64,000 nucleotides of DNA from contig NZ_CP104694.1 of NCBI RefSeq assembly GCF_025398735.1, forward strand, positions 2,195,001 to 2,259,000, read 5' to 3'. The notes under the pieces are model-generated. The model had not been told where the DNA came from. It was given only the letters and a program-made list of their open reading frames with translations, and ran no database searches. This document shows positions 37,485 through 46,604 of this stretch, piece by piece. How positions within the stretch are numbered: position 1 is the first letter of the stretch; each line of letters starts with the position of its first letter. This DNA comes from Tahibacter amnicola (lineage in GTDB: Bacteria; Pseudomonadota; Gammaproteobacteria; Xanthomonadales; Rhodanobacteraceae). The position numbers and the translations under genes were made by a program.

Positions 37485-37763
37485 GTGGACAGCGCCAACC
37501 TGCTGCGATTTCTGCCCGAACTGTCGGCCCTGCTCATGCTGGCGGCGTTCGTGGTGCTGTTCCTGCGCACCCGTTCGCCCTGGCTGCTGGGCGCCATCGC
37601 GGCAGAAGTCGCGTCGTTCGGGTTCCGCATCGCCTTCAGCGTGTTCGGCTCTGAAATGATGCAGAACCCGATCTTTCTCAGCGCATGGCAATTCAGCTCG
37701 CTCATCTGGGCCGGTTGCCTGCTGGGCTTTGCCATCACCTTGCCGCCAGCGGGCAAGTCCTGA
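37485..37763 (+). CDS. Small membrane protein inside the kor-like operon
   Basis: The 92-residue product starts at GTG 37485 behind GAGGAGG and is mostly hydrophobic. About three transmembrane segments lie near residues 12-28, 33-51 and 64-85. No catalytic motif is seen. It sits between the alpha-gamma and beta genes with short gaps (9 and 28 bases). I recognise no family. Membrane tethering of the oxidoreductase is only a suggestion. Confidence 0.72.
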   Translation: MDSANLLRFLPELSALLMLAAFVVLFLRTRSPWLLGAIAAEVASFGFRIAFSVFGSEMMQNPIFLSAWQFSSLIWAGCLLGFAITLPPAGKS

Positions 37764-37791
37764 CGCACCTTCGAATCCCGGGCTGATCACG

Positions 37792-38847
37792 ATGACCTAC
37801 ATCGCCAAACCCAAGCTGCACCACCCGACCTTGCCGCAGAACGCGTTATGTTTCACGCGTCGCGACTACGAGGGCAAGATCTCGACGCTGTGCGCCGGCT
37901 GTGGACATGATTCAATCTCGGCTGCCATCATCCAGGCCTGCTGGGAACTGGCGATCGAACCGCACCGCGTTGCCAAGCTCTCGGGCATCGGCTGCAGTTC
38001 CAAGACGCCCGACTATTTCCTCGGGCAGTCGCACGGATTCAACACGGTGCACGGCCGCATGCCGTCGGTGCTGACGGGCGCGAACCTGGCCAACCGCGAG
38101 CTGCTGTACCTGGGCGTTTCCGGTGACGGCGATTCGGCATCGATTGGCATCGGACAGTTCGTGCACGCGATCCGTCGCGGCGTGAACATGGTGTACATCG
38201 TCGAGAATAACGGCGTGTACGGCCTGACCAAGGGGCAGTTCTCCGCCACGGCCGACCAGGGCTCGACATCCAAGCGCGGCGTGGTGAATGCGGACAGCCC
38301 GCTGGATCTGGTCGGCCTGGCGCTGCAGCTGGGCGCAACCTACGTGGCCCGCAGCTTCAGCGGCGACAAGCGCCAGCTGGTGCCGCTGATCAAGGGGGCC
38401 ATGAGTCACCGCGGGCCGGCATTTCTGGATGTGATCAGTCCCTGCGTGGCTTTCAACAACCACGCGGGCAGCACCAAGAGTTACGAGTATGTCCGCGCCC
38501 ACAACGATGCGGTCAATCGCCTGGACGTGATTCCGGAGCGCCAGGCCATTGCGGTGGACTACGCCGAGGGCGAGACGATCGAGGTCGCGCAGCACGATGG
38601 TTCGGTGCTGCGGTTGCACAAGCTGGATGCAGGCTACGACCCGCGTGATCGCATTGCTGCGATGAACTACGTGCAGCAGCACCAGGCGCGCGGCGAGGTG
38701 GTCACCGGCCTGCTCTACGTCGATGCGCAGGCTGCGGACCTGCACTCGCATCTCAATACCGTCACGCAACCGTTCAACACGCTGACGGCGAGGGATCTGT
38801 CGCCGGGCACGGCGATGCTGGAGAAGATCAACGCCTCGCTGCGCTGA
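37792..38847 (+). CDS. 2-oxoacid:ferredoxin oxidoreductase, beta subunit
   Basis: The 351-residue product binds thiamine diphosphate. CAGCGHDSISAAIIQ is the N-terminal TPP/Fe-S site. GIGCSSKTPDYF and GDGDSASIGIGQFVHAIRRGVNMVYIVENNGVYGLTKGQ carry the metal-binding GDGD...N-N-G-V-Y-G motif. ATG 37792 gives the family start MTYIAKPKLHHP; the open frame extends upstream without a site. It completes the KorCAB-like set begun at 33701 and stops four bases before the convergent radA. Confidence 0.93.
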   Translation: MTYIAKPKLHHPTLPQNALCFTRRDYEGKISTLCAGCGHDSISAAIIQACWELAIEPHRVAKLSGIGCSSKTPDYFLGQSHGFNTVHGRMPSVLTGANLANRELLYLGVSGDGDSASIGIGQFVHAIRRGVNMVYIVENNGVYGLTKGQFSATADQGSTSKRGVVNADSPLDLVGLALQLGATYVARSFSGDKRQLVPLIKGAMSHRGPAFLDVISPCVAFNNHAGSTKSYEYVRAHNDAVNRLDVIPERQAIAVDYAEGETIEVAQHDGSVLRLHKLDAGYDPRDRIAAMNYVQQHQARGEVVTGLLYVDAQAADLHSHLNTVTQPFNTLTARDLSPGTAMLEKINASLR

Positions 38848-38851
38848 GGTT

Positions 38852-40225
38852 CTAGCCAGTTGCCTGGAGTGCTTCGGACAGCCGGTCGACCGCGACGACC
38901 TCCATCTCGCCGATGCGTGACTTGCGCGGCGCATTGGCCTTCGGGACGATGGCCTTGAGAAAACCGTGCGTTGCCGCTTCCTTGAGGCGTTCCTCGCCGT
39001 TGGGTACGGGGCGGATCTCACCCGAGAGGCCGATTTCGCCGAAAGCGATGAGTTTTTCGGGCAGGGCGCGATCGCGGAAGCTCGACAGCACGGCCAGCAC
39101 GACAGGCAGGTCCGCTGCGGTTTCCTGCACGCGGATGCCGCCGACGACGTTGACGAAGACGTCCTGGTCGTACACGGCGGCGCCACCGTGACGGTGCAGC
39201 ACGGCCAGCAGCATCGCCAGGCGGTTCTGTTCCAGGCCCAGCGCCACGCGCCGCGGATTGGCCAGGGGCGATTGATCGACCAGCGCCTGCACTTCGACGA
39301 GCAGCGGCCGCGTCCCTTCGCGCGTGACCATCACGGCACTGCCGGGCGTGGGCCCGGCGTGGGCGGAGAGAAAAATCGCCGACGGGTTGGGGACTTCGCG
39401 CAGGCCTTTGTCCGACATGGCGAACACGCCCAGCTCGTTCACGGCGCCGAAGCGGTTCTTGAAGGCGCGCAGGACGCGGAATCGGCTGCCGGATTCGCCC
39501 TCGAAGTACAGCACGGCGTCGACCATGTGCTCCAGCACGCGCGGCCCGGCAATACCGCCTTCCTTAGTGACGTGGCCGACGAGAAACACGCTGGTTCCCG
39601 ATTCCTTGGCGAAGCGGGTGAGCTTGGCCGCGGATTCGCGCACCTGGCTCACCGATCCCGGCGCGGCGGTGAGGAGTTCGGTCCAGATCGTCTGGATGGA
39701 ATCGACGATAAGGACGCGCGGTTTCTCTTTTGCGGCGTGTTCCACAATGCGCTCAACGCAGGTCTCGGCCAGCGCGCGCAGCGGCGCCAGCGTCAGCGAG
39801 AGGCGTTGCGCGCGTGAGGCGACCTGCGCCAGCGATTCCTCGCCGGTGACGTACAGGCCACTCAGGCGCTCGCCGAGCGCCCCCAGCATCTGCAGCAGGA
39901 GCGTGGACTTGCCGATGCCCGGGTCGCCACCGATCAGGACGACCGAGCCGTCCACCAGGCCGCCGCCCAGGACGCGATCCAGTTCACCGATGCCGATGGA
40001 AGTACGCGCCTCCACGTTCTGGACCACATCGCCCAGCGATTGCACCCGCGGCGCCGTGGCATCGCCGGCATAGCCGCTGCGGCGGCCGGTGCCTGCCTTG
40101 GCCGCCGGTGAAAGCGTGATTTCCGACAGCGTGTTCCAGGCACCGCAGTCGACACACTGGCCCTGCCACTTGCTGTGTTCGCTGCCGCATTCGTTGCAGA
40201 CGTAGGCGGTCTTGGCCTTGGCCAT
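38852..40225 (-). CDS. radA: DNA repair protein RadA
   Basis: RadA is a RecA-related ATPase that aids branch migration and fork repair. The 457-residue product has the N-terminal zinc finger CNECGSEHSKWQGQCVDCGAWNTL, Walker A GGDPGIGKST near residue 95, the RadA-specific KNRFGAVNELGVF motif and a C-terminal Lon-like domain (GEIGLSGEIRPV). Length is normal. It follows alr on the same strand with 117 bases between. Confidence 0.97.
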   Translation of the reverse strand: MAKAKTAYVCNECGSEHSKWQGQCVDCGAWNTLSEITLSPAAKAGTGRRSGYAGDATAPRVQSLGDVVQNVEARTSIGIGELDRVLGGGLVDGSVVLIGGDPGIGKSTLLLQMLGALGERLSGLYVTGEESLAQVASRAQRLSLTLAPLRALAETCVERIVEHAAKEKPRVLIVDSIQTIWTELLTAAPGSVSQVRESAAKLTRFAKESGTSVFLVGHVTKEGGIAGPRVLEHMVDAVLYFEGESGSRFRVLRAFKNRFGAVNELGVFAMSDKGLREVPNPSAIFLSAHAGPTPGSAVMVTREGTRPLLVEVQALVDQSPLANPRRVALGLEQNRLAMLLAVLHRHGGAAVYDQDVFVNVVGGIRVQETAADLPVVLAVLSSFRDRALPEKLIAFGEIGLSGEIRPVPNGEERLKEAATHGFLKAIVPKANAPRKSRIGEMEVVAVDRLSEALQATG

Positions 40226-40342
40226 GGGGGTTCCATCGTTCCGGTCAGCCCCGCAGTGTAGGGCCGGGGCGAAGGATCGGCACCTGCCGTCTCGTACGGT
40301 GCGACGCAGCCCGATCCGGGCGGCCGGTCCCGCTGGTGAATC

Positions 40343-41422
40343 TCAGTCGGATTCGACGAAGAGTACGCGGCGCGTCATGCCGCAGGTGAGGTCGTAGGAG
40401 ATCGTTCCGGCGTGTGCGGCGATCTCCTCCGCGGGCAGACCCGGCCCCCAGAGCAGGGCGGTATCGCCGACCCGCGCCTGGGGCGCCGGGCGCAGGTCGA
40501 TGGTGACCAGGTCCATGGATACGCGGCCGATGATGGGGACGCGTTGGCCGTTGACCAGGACAGGGGTTCCGCTGGCCGCGCTGCGCGGATAGCCGTCGCC
40601 GTAGCCGATGGCGATGACGCCGACTGGCATGTCCTCGGGGCAGGTCCAGGTGCCGGCATAGCCGACTTTCTCGCCGCGCTGCAGCGCGTTGATGGCGATG
40701 AGGCGGGTCTTGAGCGACATCACCGGCTGGAAGCCGAAATCCGCGCCGCATTTGCCCTCGACCACCGACAGCCCGTAGAGCAGCCCACCGGCGCGCACCC
40801 ACTGACCGCGTGCCTGGGGCCAGCCCAGCACGCCGGCGGAATTGGACAGGCAGCGTTCGCCCGGAAAATCGGCGGTGACGCGCTGGAAACAGTCGATCTG
40901 CTCGGCGGTGGTACCGTTGTCGAATTCATCCGACGCCGCGAAATGGGTCATCAGGACAATATCCGGATCGACGCTGGGCAACGCCGCCAGGCGTGCGCGG
41001 ACCGCAGCGACGGCTTCCGGCGCAAATCCGAGGCGATGCATGCCGGTATCGATCTTGAGCCAGACGGCGAGGGGGCGAGGGTCTTTCTCGGACTCAAGCC
41101 ACTGCACCTGGGATTCGTGGTGAATGACGGCGTCGAGCTTGAGCCGGCGCATTTCCGCCAGGTCAGCCGGTTCATCCGGGCCGCTGAGCACGACGATGCG
41201 CTTGCCGTGGCCGGCGGCGCGCAGGCGCTGGCCGTCGGCGATGGCGGCGACGCCGAACGCATCGGCATCGGCCAGGGCGCGTGCCACGCGTTCGAGACCA
41301 TGGCCGTAGCCGTCGGCCTTGATCACAGCCATCACCTTGGCTCCCGGCGCCAGCGTGCGGATGCGGGCAAGATTGGCGCGCAGGGCGGAAAGATCGATAC
41401 GGGCGACGGCGATGCGGCTCAC
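40343..41422 (-). CDS. alr: Alanine racemase
   Basis: This PLP enzyme makes D-alanine for peptidoglycan. The 359-residue product has the PLP lysine in VIKADGYGHG (about residue 35), the second catalytic Tyr in GYAGTWT (about 254), and GIGYGDGYPR (here AIGYGDGYPR) and GRVSMD. It lies between dnaB and radA, an order found in xanthomonads and relatives. The dadX-like alternative is possible, but no dadA is adjacent. Confidence 0.95.
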   Translation of the reverse strand: MSRIAVARIDLSALRANLARIRTLAPGAKVMAVIKADGYGHGLERVARALADADAFGVAAIADGQRLRAAGHGKRIVVLSGPDEPADLAEMRRLKLDAVIHHESQVQWLESEKDPRPLAVWLKIDTGMHRLGFAPEAVAAVRARLAALPSVDPDIVLMTHFAASDEFDNGTTAEQIDCFQRVTADFPGERCLSNSAGVLGWPQARGQWVRAGGLLYGLSVVEGKCGADFGFQPVMSLKTRLIAINALQRGEKVGYAGTWTCPEDMPVGVIAIGYGDGYPRSAASGTPVLVNGQRVPIIGRVSMDLVTIDLRPAPQARVGDTALLWGPGLPAEEIAAHAGTISYDLTCGMTRRVLFVESD

Positions 41423-41475
41423 GGTGACACGGATTCCTTTCTCAGGCGGACAGCGCCCGTCGTCCTGGCCGGGTA

Positions 41476-42867
41476 TTACTCGTAGGACCCGAGGTAGTTG
41501 TCCGACGCATAGTTCTCGAACTTGGTGTACTGGCCCAGGAAGGTGAGTTTCAGGCTGCCGGTCGGGCCGCTACGCTGCTTGCCGATGATGATTTCGGCGA
41601 GGCCCTTGTCGGGCGAATCCTGGTTGTAGTACTCGTCGCGGTAAATGAACATGATCATGTCCGCGTCCTGCTCGATAGCGCCGGATTCGCGCAGGTCGGC
41701 CATGACGGGGCGCTTGTCCTGGCGTTGTTCCAGCGAGCGGTTGAGCTGCGAGAGCGCGATCACGGGCACGTGCAGTTCCTTGGCGAGGGCCTTGAGGCTG
41801 CGCGAGATTTCTGAAATTTCGGTGGCGCGGTTCTCTTTCATTCCGGGCACCTGCATCAGCTGCAGGTAGTCGATCACGATCAGGCACAGGTCGTGTTCGC
41901 GCTTGAGGCGGCGGCAGCGCGCACGCAGCTCCGACGGCGACAGCGCCGGCGTGTCGTCGATGAAGATCTTGGCTTCCGACAGCAGGGTGATGGCGCTGGT
42001 GACGCGCGGCCATTCTTCTTCCTGGATGTCGCCGTTGCGCAGGTGCTGCTGGTTGATGCGGCCGACGGACGAGATCAGTCGGAATGCCAGCTGCGAGGCC
42101 GACATTTCCATCGAAAACACGGCCACCGCGCGCTTGGTCTTCATCGCGGCGTATTCGGCCATGTTGAGCGAGAACGCCGTCTTGCCCATGGCAGGACGCG
42201 CCGCGACGATGATCAGATCGGATGGCTGCAGGCCCGCGGTGAGTTCGTCCAGGTCGGTGAAACCGGTCGGAATGCCCGTGACGGTGCCTTTGTTCTCGAA
42301 ACGGTGATGCAGGATGGCGAAGGCGTCCTTCACCGCGGTGCGCATCGGCACGAAACCCTGGCGGCCGCGCGCGCCGGCTTCCGCGATGCGGAACACGCGC
42401 TGCTCGGCGCCCTCGAGGATTTCCTGCACGCTGCGCCCGTCGGGCTGGAAGCCGTCGCCGACGATCTCCGTGCCCGCATCGATCAGCTGGCGCAGTACCG
42501 ATTTCTCGCGGACGATGTCGCAGTAGGCCAGGATATTGGCCGCACTGGGCGTGGAATTGGCCAGCTGCAGCACGTAGGTCGTGCCGCCCACCATCTCGGA
42601 CAGTCCCTGCGATTCAAACCACTCGCCCAGGGTGACCGCGTCGCAGGGCATGCTCTTGTTGGACAGCTCGGCGATGGCGCGAAAGATCATGCGGTGATCT
42701 TTGCGGTAGAAGTCGTCCTCATTGAGGCGGTCGGCGACGCGGTCCCAGGCTTCCGGGGACAGCATCAGGCCACCGAGGACGGCCTGCTCGGCGTCGATGG
42801 AGTGGGGCGGGACGCGCAGGGCGTCCACTCGCTGCGGGGCGGGTTTGCGATCGGGTGTGGCGGACAT
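41476..42867 (-). CDS. dnaB: Replicative DNA helicase DnaB
   Basis: DnaB is the hexameric 5'-3' helicase of the replication fork. The 463-residue product has the N-terminal domain (PPHSIDAEQAVLGGLMLSPEAWDRV), the linker, and the RecA-like C-terminal domain. That domain has Walker A ARPAMGKTAFSLNMA, Walker B LIVIDYLQLM and the SRSLKALAKELHVPVIALSQLNR motif. No intein is present. It lies 53 bases upstream of alr. Confidence 0.98.
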   Translation of the reverse strand: MSATPDRKPAPQRVDALRVPPHSIDAEQAVLGGLMLSPEAWDRVADRLNEDDFYRKDHRMIFRAIAELSNKSMPCDAVTLGEWFESQGLSEMVGGTTYVLQLANSTPSAANILAYCDIVREKSVLRQLIDAGTEIVGDGFQPDGRSVQEILEGAEQRVFRIAEAGARGRQGFVPMRTAVKDAFAILHHRFENKGTVTGIPTGFTDLDELTAGLQPSDLIIVAARPAMGKTAFSLNMAEYAAMKTKRAVAVFSMEMSASQLAFRLISSVGRINQQHLRNGDIQEEEWPRVTSAITLLSEAKIFIDDTPALSPSELRARCRRLKREHDLCLIVIDYLQLMQVPGMKENRATEISEISRSLKALAKELHVPVIALSQLNRSLEQRQDKRPVMADLRESGAIEQDADMIMFIYRDEYYNQDSPDKGLAEIIIGKQRSGPTGSLKLTFLGQYTKFENYASDNYLGSYE

Positions 42868-42932
42868 GGTGTTCTCGCGGCGAGCGGCGGGCGCTCCGTC
42901 GGATCATGCGCAGCGCTGTCTCAGAAGTCGAT

Positions 42933-42956
42933 ACAACAACCCTGTGGATATGTTGT
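42933..42956. promoter_or_regulatory. DnaA-box-like sequence upstream of dnaB
   Basis: TGTGGATAT at 42943-42951 matches the DnaA box (TGTGGATAA) at eight of nine positions. It is flanked by a 6-bp inverted repeat ACAACA/TGTTGT at 42933-42938 and 42951-42956. It lies 66-90 bases before the dnaB start, where it could tune expression. A single site is weak evidence. Confidence 0.35.
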
Positions 42957-43027
42957 GCGCAGAGACGGGGCTGACCGATCCCGGAAGGGTTGTCACAAAT
43001 GTTCGGACGATGCGGTCACACCGCCTG

Positions 43028-43059
43028 AAAAAGCGACGGGCGCCCGAAGGCGCCCGTCG
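43028..43059 (-). terminator. Intrinsic terminator of rpsF-rpsR-rplI
   Basis: On the minus strand an 11-bp perfect stem CGACGGGCGCC/GGCGCCCGTCG closes a TTCG loop and is followed by CTTTTTC. It lies 31 bases after the rplI stop and separates the ribosomal operon from dnaB. Confidence 0.88.
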
Positions 43060-43090
43060 AGTACAGCGTAGGGCGTCGAAATGCGGCTGA

Positions 43091-43540
43091 TCAGCCTTCG
43101 GCGACCACGACGACCTTGACGGTCGTGTGCACGTCGGCGTGCAGGTGCACGTGCACTTCGAATTCGCCGATGTGGCGCAGCGGGCCTTCGCCCATGACCA
43201 CTTCCGACTTTTCCAGCGGCTTGCCGGCGGCGGTGAAGGCCTCGGCGATATCGCGCGGACCGACCGAGCCGAACAGCTTGCCTTCGGGGCTGGCGTTGGC
43301 CTTGACGGTGACCGACGCGCCTTCCAGGGCCGCCTTGCGGGCTTCGGCGCCGGACAGGATCTGGTTGGCCTTGGCTTCGAATTCAGCGCGACGCTGCTCG
43401 AACTGGGCCACGTTGTCGGCGGTGGCCGGAACGGCCTTGCCCTGCGGCACCAGGTAGTTGCGGCCGTAGCCGGGCTTGACCTTGACCTTGTCGCCCAGGG
43501 CGCCGAGGTTCTTCACTTTCTGCAGAAGGATGAGTTCCAT
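43091..43540 (-). CDS. rplI: 50S ribosomal protein L9
   Basis: The 149-residue product has the L9 signature [36 protein letters not shown], the long central helix and the C-terminal RNA-binding domain ([16 protein letters not shown]). ATG 43540 is the conserved start, with a further in-frame ATG upstream ignored. It is the last gene of the S6-S18-L9 operon, ahead of the terminator at 43028-43059. Confidence 0.98.
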   Translation of the reverse strand: MELILLQKVKNLGALGDKVKVKPGYGRNYLVPQGKAVPATADNVAQFEQRRAEFEAKANQILSGAEARKAALEGASVTVKANASPEGKLFGSVGPRDIAEAFTAAGKPLEKSEVVMGEGPLRHIGEFEVHVHLHADVHTTVKVVVVAEG

Positions 43541-43689
43541 CGTAGTACTCCGATTCGTTAGCACCGGCGCAAGCCGGTGCAGCGGGTGGCTGTCCGAATC
43601 GCGATGTCATGAACGTCGCGAAGCAGTCAGAACATCTTTGGCGCAAGGCCAAAGACAAGCGCGCCGGCAGATGCCGGCGCGCAGTGCGA

Positions 43690-43914
43690 TCAGTGGTTGT
43701 CGCAGTAGGGCAGCAGCGACAGGAAGCGGGCGCGCTGGATGGCGACGCCGAGCTGACGCTGGTACTTGGCCTTGGTGCCGGTGATGCGGCTCGGGACGAT
43801 CTTGCCCGTCTCGCCGATGTACTGGCGCAGGGTGTTCAGGTCCTTGTAGTCGATCTCGACGGTGCCTTCGGCGGTGAAACGGCAGAACTTCTTGCGACGG
43901 AAAAACTTGGACAT
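43690..43914 (-). CDS. rpsR: 30S ribosomal protein S18
   Basis: The 74-residue product has the S18 core: [45 protein letters not shown] and [13 protein letters not shown]. It lies 14 bases after rpsF. S18 pairs with S6 on the platform of the 30S subunit. A single Cys is retained in RKKFCRF, where four-Cys zinc variants are found in other bacteria. Confidence 0.98.
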   Translation of the reverse strand: MSKFFRRKKFCRFTAEGTVEIDYKDLNTLRQYIGETGKIVPSRITGTKAKYQRQLGVAIQRARFLSLLPYCDNH

Positions 43915-43928
43915 GGTGTGCTCCTACC

Positions 43929-44336
43929 TCAGGCCGCTTCAGAGTCGCTGGCGTCGGCGCCGCCGCCGAAACCGCCTTCATCGTCGTCGCGACGACGGCG
44001 ATCGCTGTTCTTCTCGTCCTTGGTCTTCATGATGAAGGACTGTTCCGTGACCGCTTCGTCGCGGGCCAGGATCAGGTGACGCAGGACGGCGTCGTTGAAG
44101 CGGAAGCCCGACTCGAGCTCGTTCAGCACGTTCTGCGAACATTCGATGTTCATCAGGACGTAGTGGGCCTTGGCCAGGTTCTGGATCGGGAAGGCCAGCT
44201 GACGGCGGCCCCAGTCTTCCAGGCGGTGCACGGCGCCCTTGTCGCCTTCGATCAGCGCCTTGTAGCGCTCGATCATGGCGGGCACCTGTTCGCTCTGGTC
44301 AGGGTGGACCAGAAACACGACTTCGTAATGACGCAT
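43929..44336 (-). CDS. rpsF: 30S ribosomal protein S6
   Basis: The 135-residue product starts [25 protein letters not shown] and contains [29 protein letters not shown], both typical of S6. A charged tail ([19 protein letters not shown]) extends the usual core, as in E. coli, where the tail is modified by glutamate addition through RimK. The ATG has AAGGAAAT upstream. It heads the operon and has a strong promoter about 100 bases upstream. Confidence 0.98.
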   Translation of the reverse strand: MRHYEVVFLVHPDQSEQVPAMIERYKALIEGDKGAVHRLEDWGRRQLAFPIQNLAKAHYVLMNIECSQNVLNELESGFRFNDAVLRHLILARDEAVTEQSFIMKTKDEKNSDRRRRDDDEGGFGGGADASDSEAA

Positions 44337-44429
44337 GCGATTTCCTTGTGGATGTCGAACGGCGGTTGCCGTTGCGCAGCCTCCCGGAGGATCCGATGAG
44401 GCAAGGCCCTCCGCCGGTTGGCAGAAGGG
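44337..44429 (-). promoter_or_regulatory. rpsF leader, candidate S6:S18 regulatory region
   Basis: About 93 bases separate the predicted transcription start from the rpsF ATG. The leader contains GGATCC and the self-complementary CCTCCGGGAGG and a CGG-rich part that can fold into a stem with an exposed CCG. In other bacteria the S6:S18 dimer binds such a leader to repress its operon. The match is by type only. Confidence 0.35.
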
Positions 44430-44435
44430 GCCGGC

Positions 44436-44464
44436 ATTCTAGTGGAGCCCCGCCCTTGGCGCAA
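44436..44464 (-). promoter_or_regulatory. Sigma-70 promoter of rpsF operon
   Basis: On the minus strand TTGCGC (44459-44464), a 17-base spacer and TAGAAT (44436-44441) form a good promoter about 100 bases upstream of the rpsF start. Confidence 0.75.
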
Positions 44465-44744
44465 GTTGTTGAACGCAAAGCGGTCCGGCGGCCCAGGCGC
44501 CGGGCGGTTACGTCGGAGCCGAGGCACACGGAGGCGCCGCGTTCGTTCCATAACTGGTTGAATGTAATTACTTTTTCATCGTCTGGTGCGTGTCGGCGCG
44601 GACGCGCTCCGGGGACGCCCAGGTCGTTCGACGATTCGGCATACCCGCCCCTGCCCGGACGCGCCGGCCGGGAGTATCTTTCACCGCACAAGATTCCAAT
44701 TTCCCATTGTGTGCTGCTGTCCCGTCTGCCAGGAGGTCGGAGCG

Positions 44745-46079
44745 ATGCCCACAGCCGTTGTACCCCGGTATCGGCGGATCCTCACCGCTCTGGTCGCCAC
44801 GCTGCTGGTCATCGCTCTGTTCGAAGGGACAGTCCGGCTGCTGGACCTGCCTCACCTGCCATCGGCCCTCATGATCGGTGCCATCGCGGCCGGTTACCTA
44901 TGGGGGCTCGATGGCGGCCTGGGGTCCGCGCTGATGATCCTGGCCTACGCAGCGCTGGTCTGGCAGGTTCCGGGCGGTGATTTTGCCTATACCCGGGACG
45001 ATGCCATACGCCTGTCGATCCTGGCCTTCGCGGTGCCAGGCGCGGCGGCACTGGTCGGGTTTCTCAGGAAGCTCAGCGCCGACCGGCTGCGCGCCATGGA
45101 GGAAGAAATTCAGCAGCGCCGGACCTCGGAGCAGGCGCTGCGGCTATCCGAGGAACGTTTCCGTGCCGTCGCAGACACGACGGCCGATGGCATCATCACC
45201 ATCGGCGAAGGCGGGCGTATCCTCTACTGGAATCCTGCGGCTTACCGGATGTTCGGTTACCAGGCCGATGAGGGGCTGGGGCAGTCACTGGAAATCCTGG
45301 TGCCCGAGCAATACCGCGACTCCTATCGCAAGGGACTGGTGCAGTACGCCGCCAGCGGCAGTTCGCCGACCGCGGGGATGACCAAGGAATACCTGGCCCG
45401 GCGCAAGGACGGTTCCCTGTTTCCGATGGAATTGACGCTGTCGACCTGGCAGGCGTCCGGTGGCGTTTTCTTCACCGGCATTCTCCGCGATATCAGCGCC
45501 CGCAAGACTGCCGAGGCCGAGCGGGAGGCGCTGGCGCATTTCCGCAGCCGGATCCTGCAGCACTCGCTTGACGTCATCTGCACGGCCGACAAGGACGGGC
45601 GCTTCACGATGGTCAGCGCGGCCTGCGAGACGATGTGGGGCTACGCGCCGGAAGAGTTGCAGGGGCGCCAGTACCTGGAGTTCGTGCATCCGGACGATCG
45701 CGAAGCGACGGCGGCGGTCGCTGGCAACATCGTCGGCGGGCAGCCCATCTTCGACTTCGAGAATCGCTACATCGGCAAGGATGGGCGGGTGGTGCCGGTG
45801 ATGTGGTCGGCGCAATGGTCCGACGAGGACCAGTTGCTCTACGCCGTGGCGCGTGACATGACCGAGCGCAAACGCGCGGAAGAGGAGCGTGCGCGGACGC
45901 GCCAGTTCATCGACACCCTCAAGGGCCTGTTGTCGGTCTGCGCCTGGTGCAACCGGATCCGTCGCGAAGACGGGGCGTGGGAGAAGCTGGAGTGTTACGT
46001 CGAGAAGCATTCGGAGGCGCAGTTCTCGCATGCCATGTGTCCCGACTGCCTGGCGCGGCATTATCCAGACCCGGACTAA
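44745..46079 (+). CDS. Membrane PAS-domain protein with C-terminal Cys cluster
   Basis: The 444-residue product starts at ATG 44745 behind AGGAGGT. Three or four hydrophobic segments (about residues 12-115) are followed by a short coiled coil and two PAS domains (about 140-250 and 265-380), each starting F-R-A-V or the like (ERFRAVADTTADGIITIGEGG; QHSLDVICTADKDGRF). The C terminus has CAWCNRIR...WEKLE-x-YVEKHSEAQFSHAMCPDC, a zinc-finger-like domain common in PAS sensors. No kinase, GGDEF or other output domain is present, so it must act through a partner. Confidence 0.85.
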   Translation: MPTAVVPRYRRILTALVATLLVIALFEGTVRLLDLPHLPSALMIGAIAAGYLWGLDGGLGSALMILAYAALVWQVPGGDFAYTRDDAIRLSILAFAVPGAAALVGFLRKLSADRLRAMEEEIQQRRTSEQALRLSEERFRAVADTTADGIITIGEGGRILYWNPAAYRMFGYQADEGLGQSLEILVPEQYRDSYRKGLVQYAASGSSPTAGMTKEYLARRKDGSLFPMELTLSTWQASGGVFFTGILRDISARKTAEAEREALAHFRSRILQHSLDVICTADKDGRFTMVSAACETMWGYAPEELQGRQYLEFVHPDDREATAAVAGNIVGGQPIFDFENRYIGKDGRVVPVMWSAQWSDEDQLLYAVARDMTERKRAEEERARTRQFIDTLKGLLSVCAWCNRIRREDGAWEKLECYVEKHSEAQFSHAMCPDCLARHYPDPD

Positions 46080-46380
46080 GAAGCGTGCTGCGCCGCAGCA
46101 CCATGGCGGCTCGCCCGTGTGGTTCTCGCACTTGCGGACCGTGCCCCGCGGAAATCGGTGGTACGACGCCGCCCGGTGCAGACTGCGGCGTGCCGGTGGT
46201 GCACGAAAAAAATCCATAAATATCAATCGGCAGCAGCTCGCCCCTCAGGCGCCTTGCCAGGAAACACGGCGGTTTCTGCGCGATTTCTTAACACGTGCGT
46301 CATTTGAACGCGCAACAATCGTCGTACTCAGGGGGGCGCTCAGCGGACGCCGGTAGTCCGCTCTTGATCGCGAGGTAATT
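46080..46380. other. Intergenic region between PAS gene and DUF3606 gene
   Basis: This 301-base stretch lacks a supportable gene. It has an AT-rich patch (about 46205-46225) and a TTGAAC at 46304-46309 that could be a -35 element for the next gene, with no clear -10 at 16-18 bases. GAGG just before 46381 serves that gene. Confidence 0.4.
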
Positions 46381-46587
46381 ATGTCTACTGCTATTGAGCG
46401 GTCCGAAGCCACTTCCAGCGAGAGGATCGACCTCACCGCTCCGTGGGAACTGAGCTATTGGGCTACCCGTTGGCGGGTATCCACGGAAGAACTGCTGAGT
46501 GCCGCCGCCGAAGTCGGTACCGTGAAACGCGTGTTGAAGGCCTACCTGTCGCAAGGGCCGGTACCGCTGTCGACACGACCCCAGTAA
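46381..46587 (+). CDS. DUF3606 domain protein
   Basis: The 68-residue product has the DUF3606 pattern: WELSYWATRWRVSTEELLSAAAEVGTVKRVLKAYL. These small proteins are widespread in proteobacteria and of unknown role. A GAGG site precedes the ATG by seven bases. It is monocistronic, with a 12-bp hairpin just downstream. Confidence 0.87.
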   Translation: MSTAIERSEATSSERIDLTAPWELSYWATRWRVSTEELLSAAAEVGTVKRVLKAYLSQGPVPLSTRPQ

Positions 46588-46604
46588 CGCACCTGTAAGT
46601 CACC

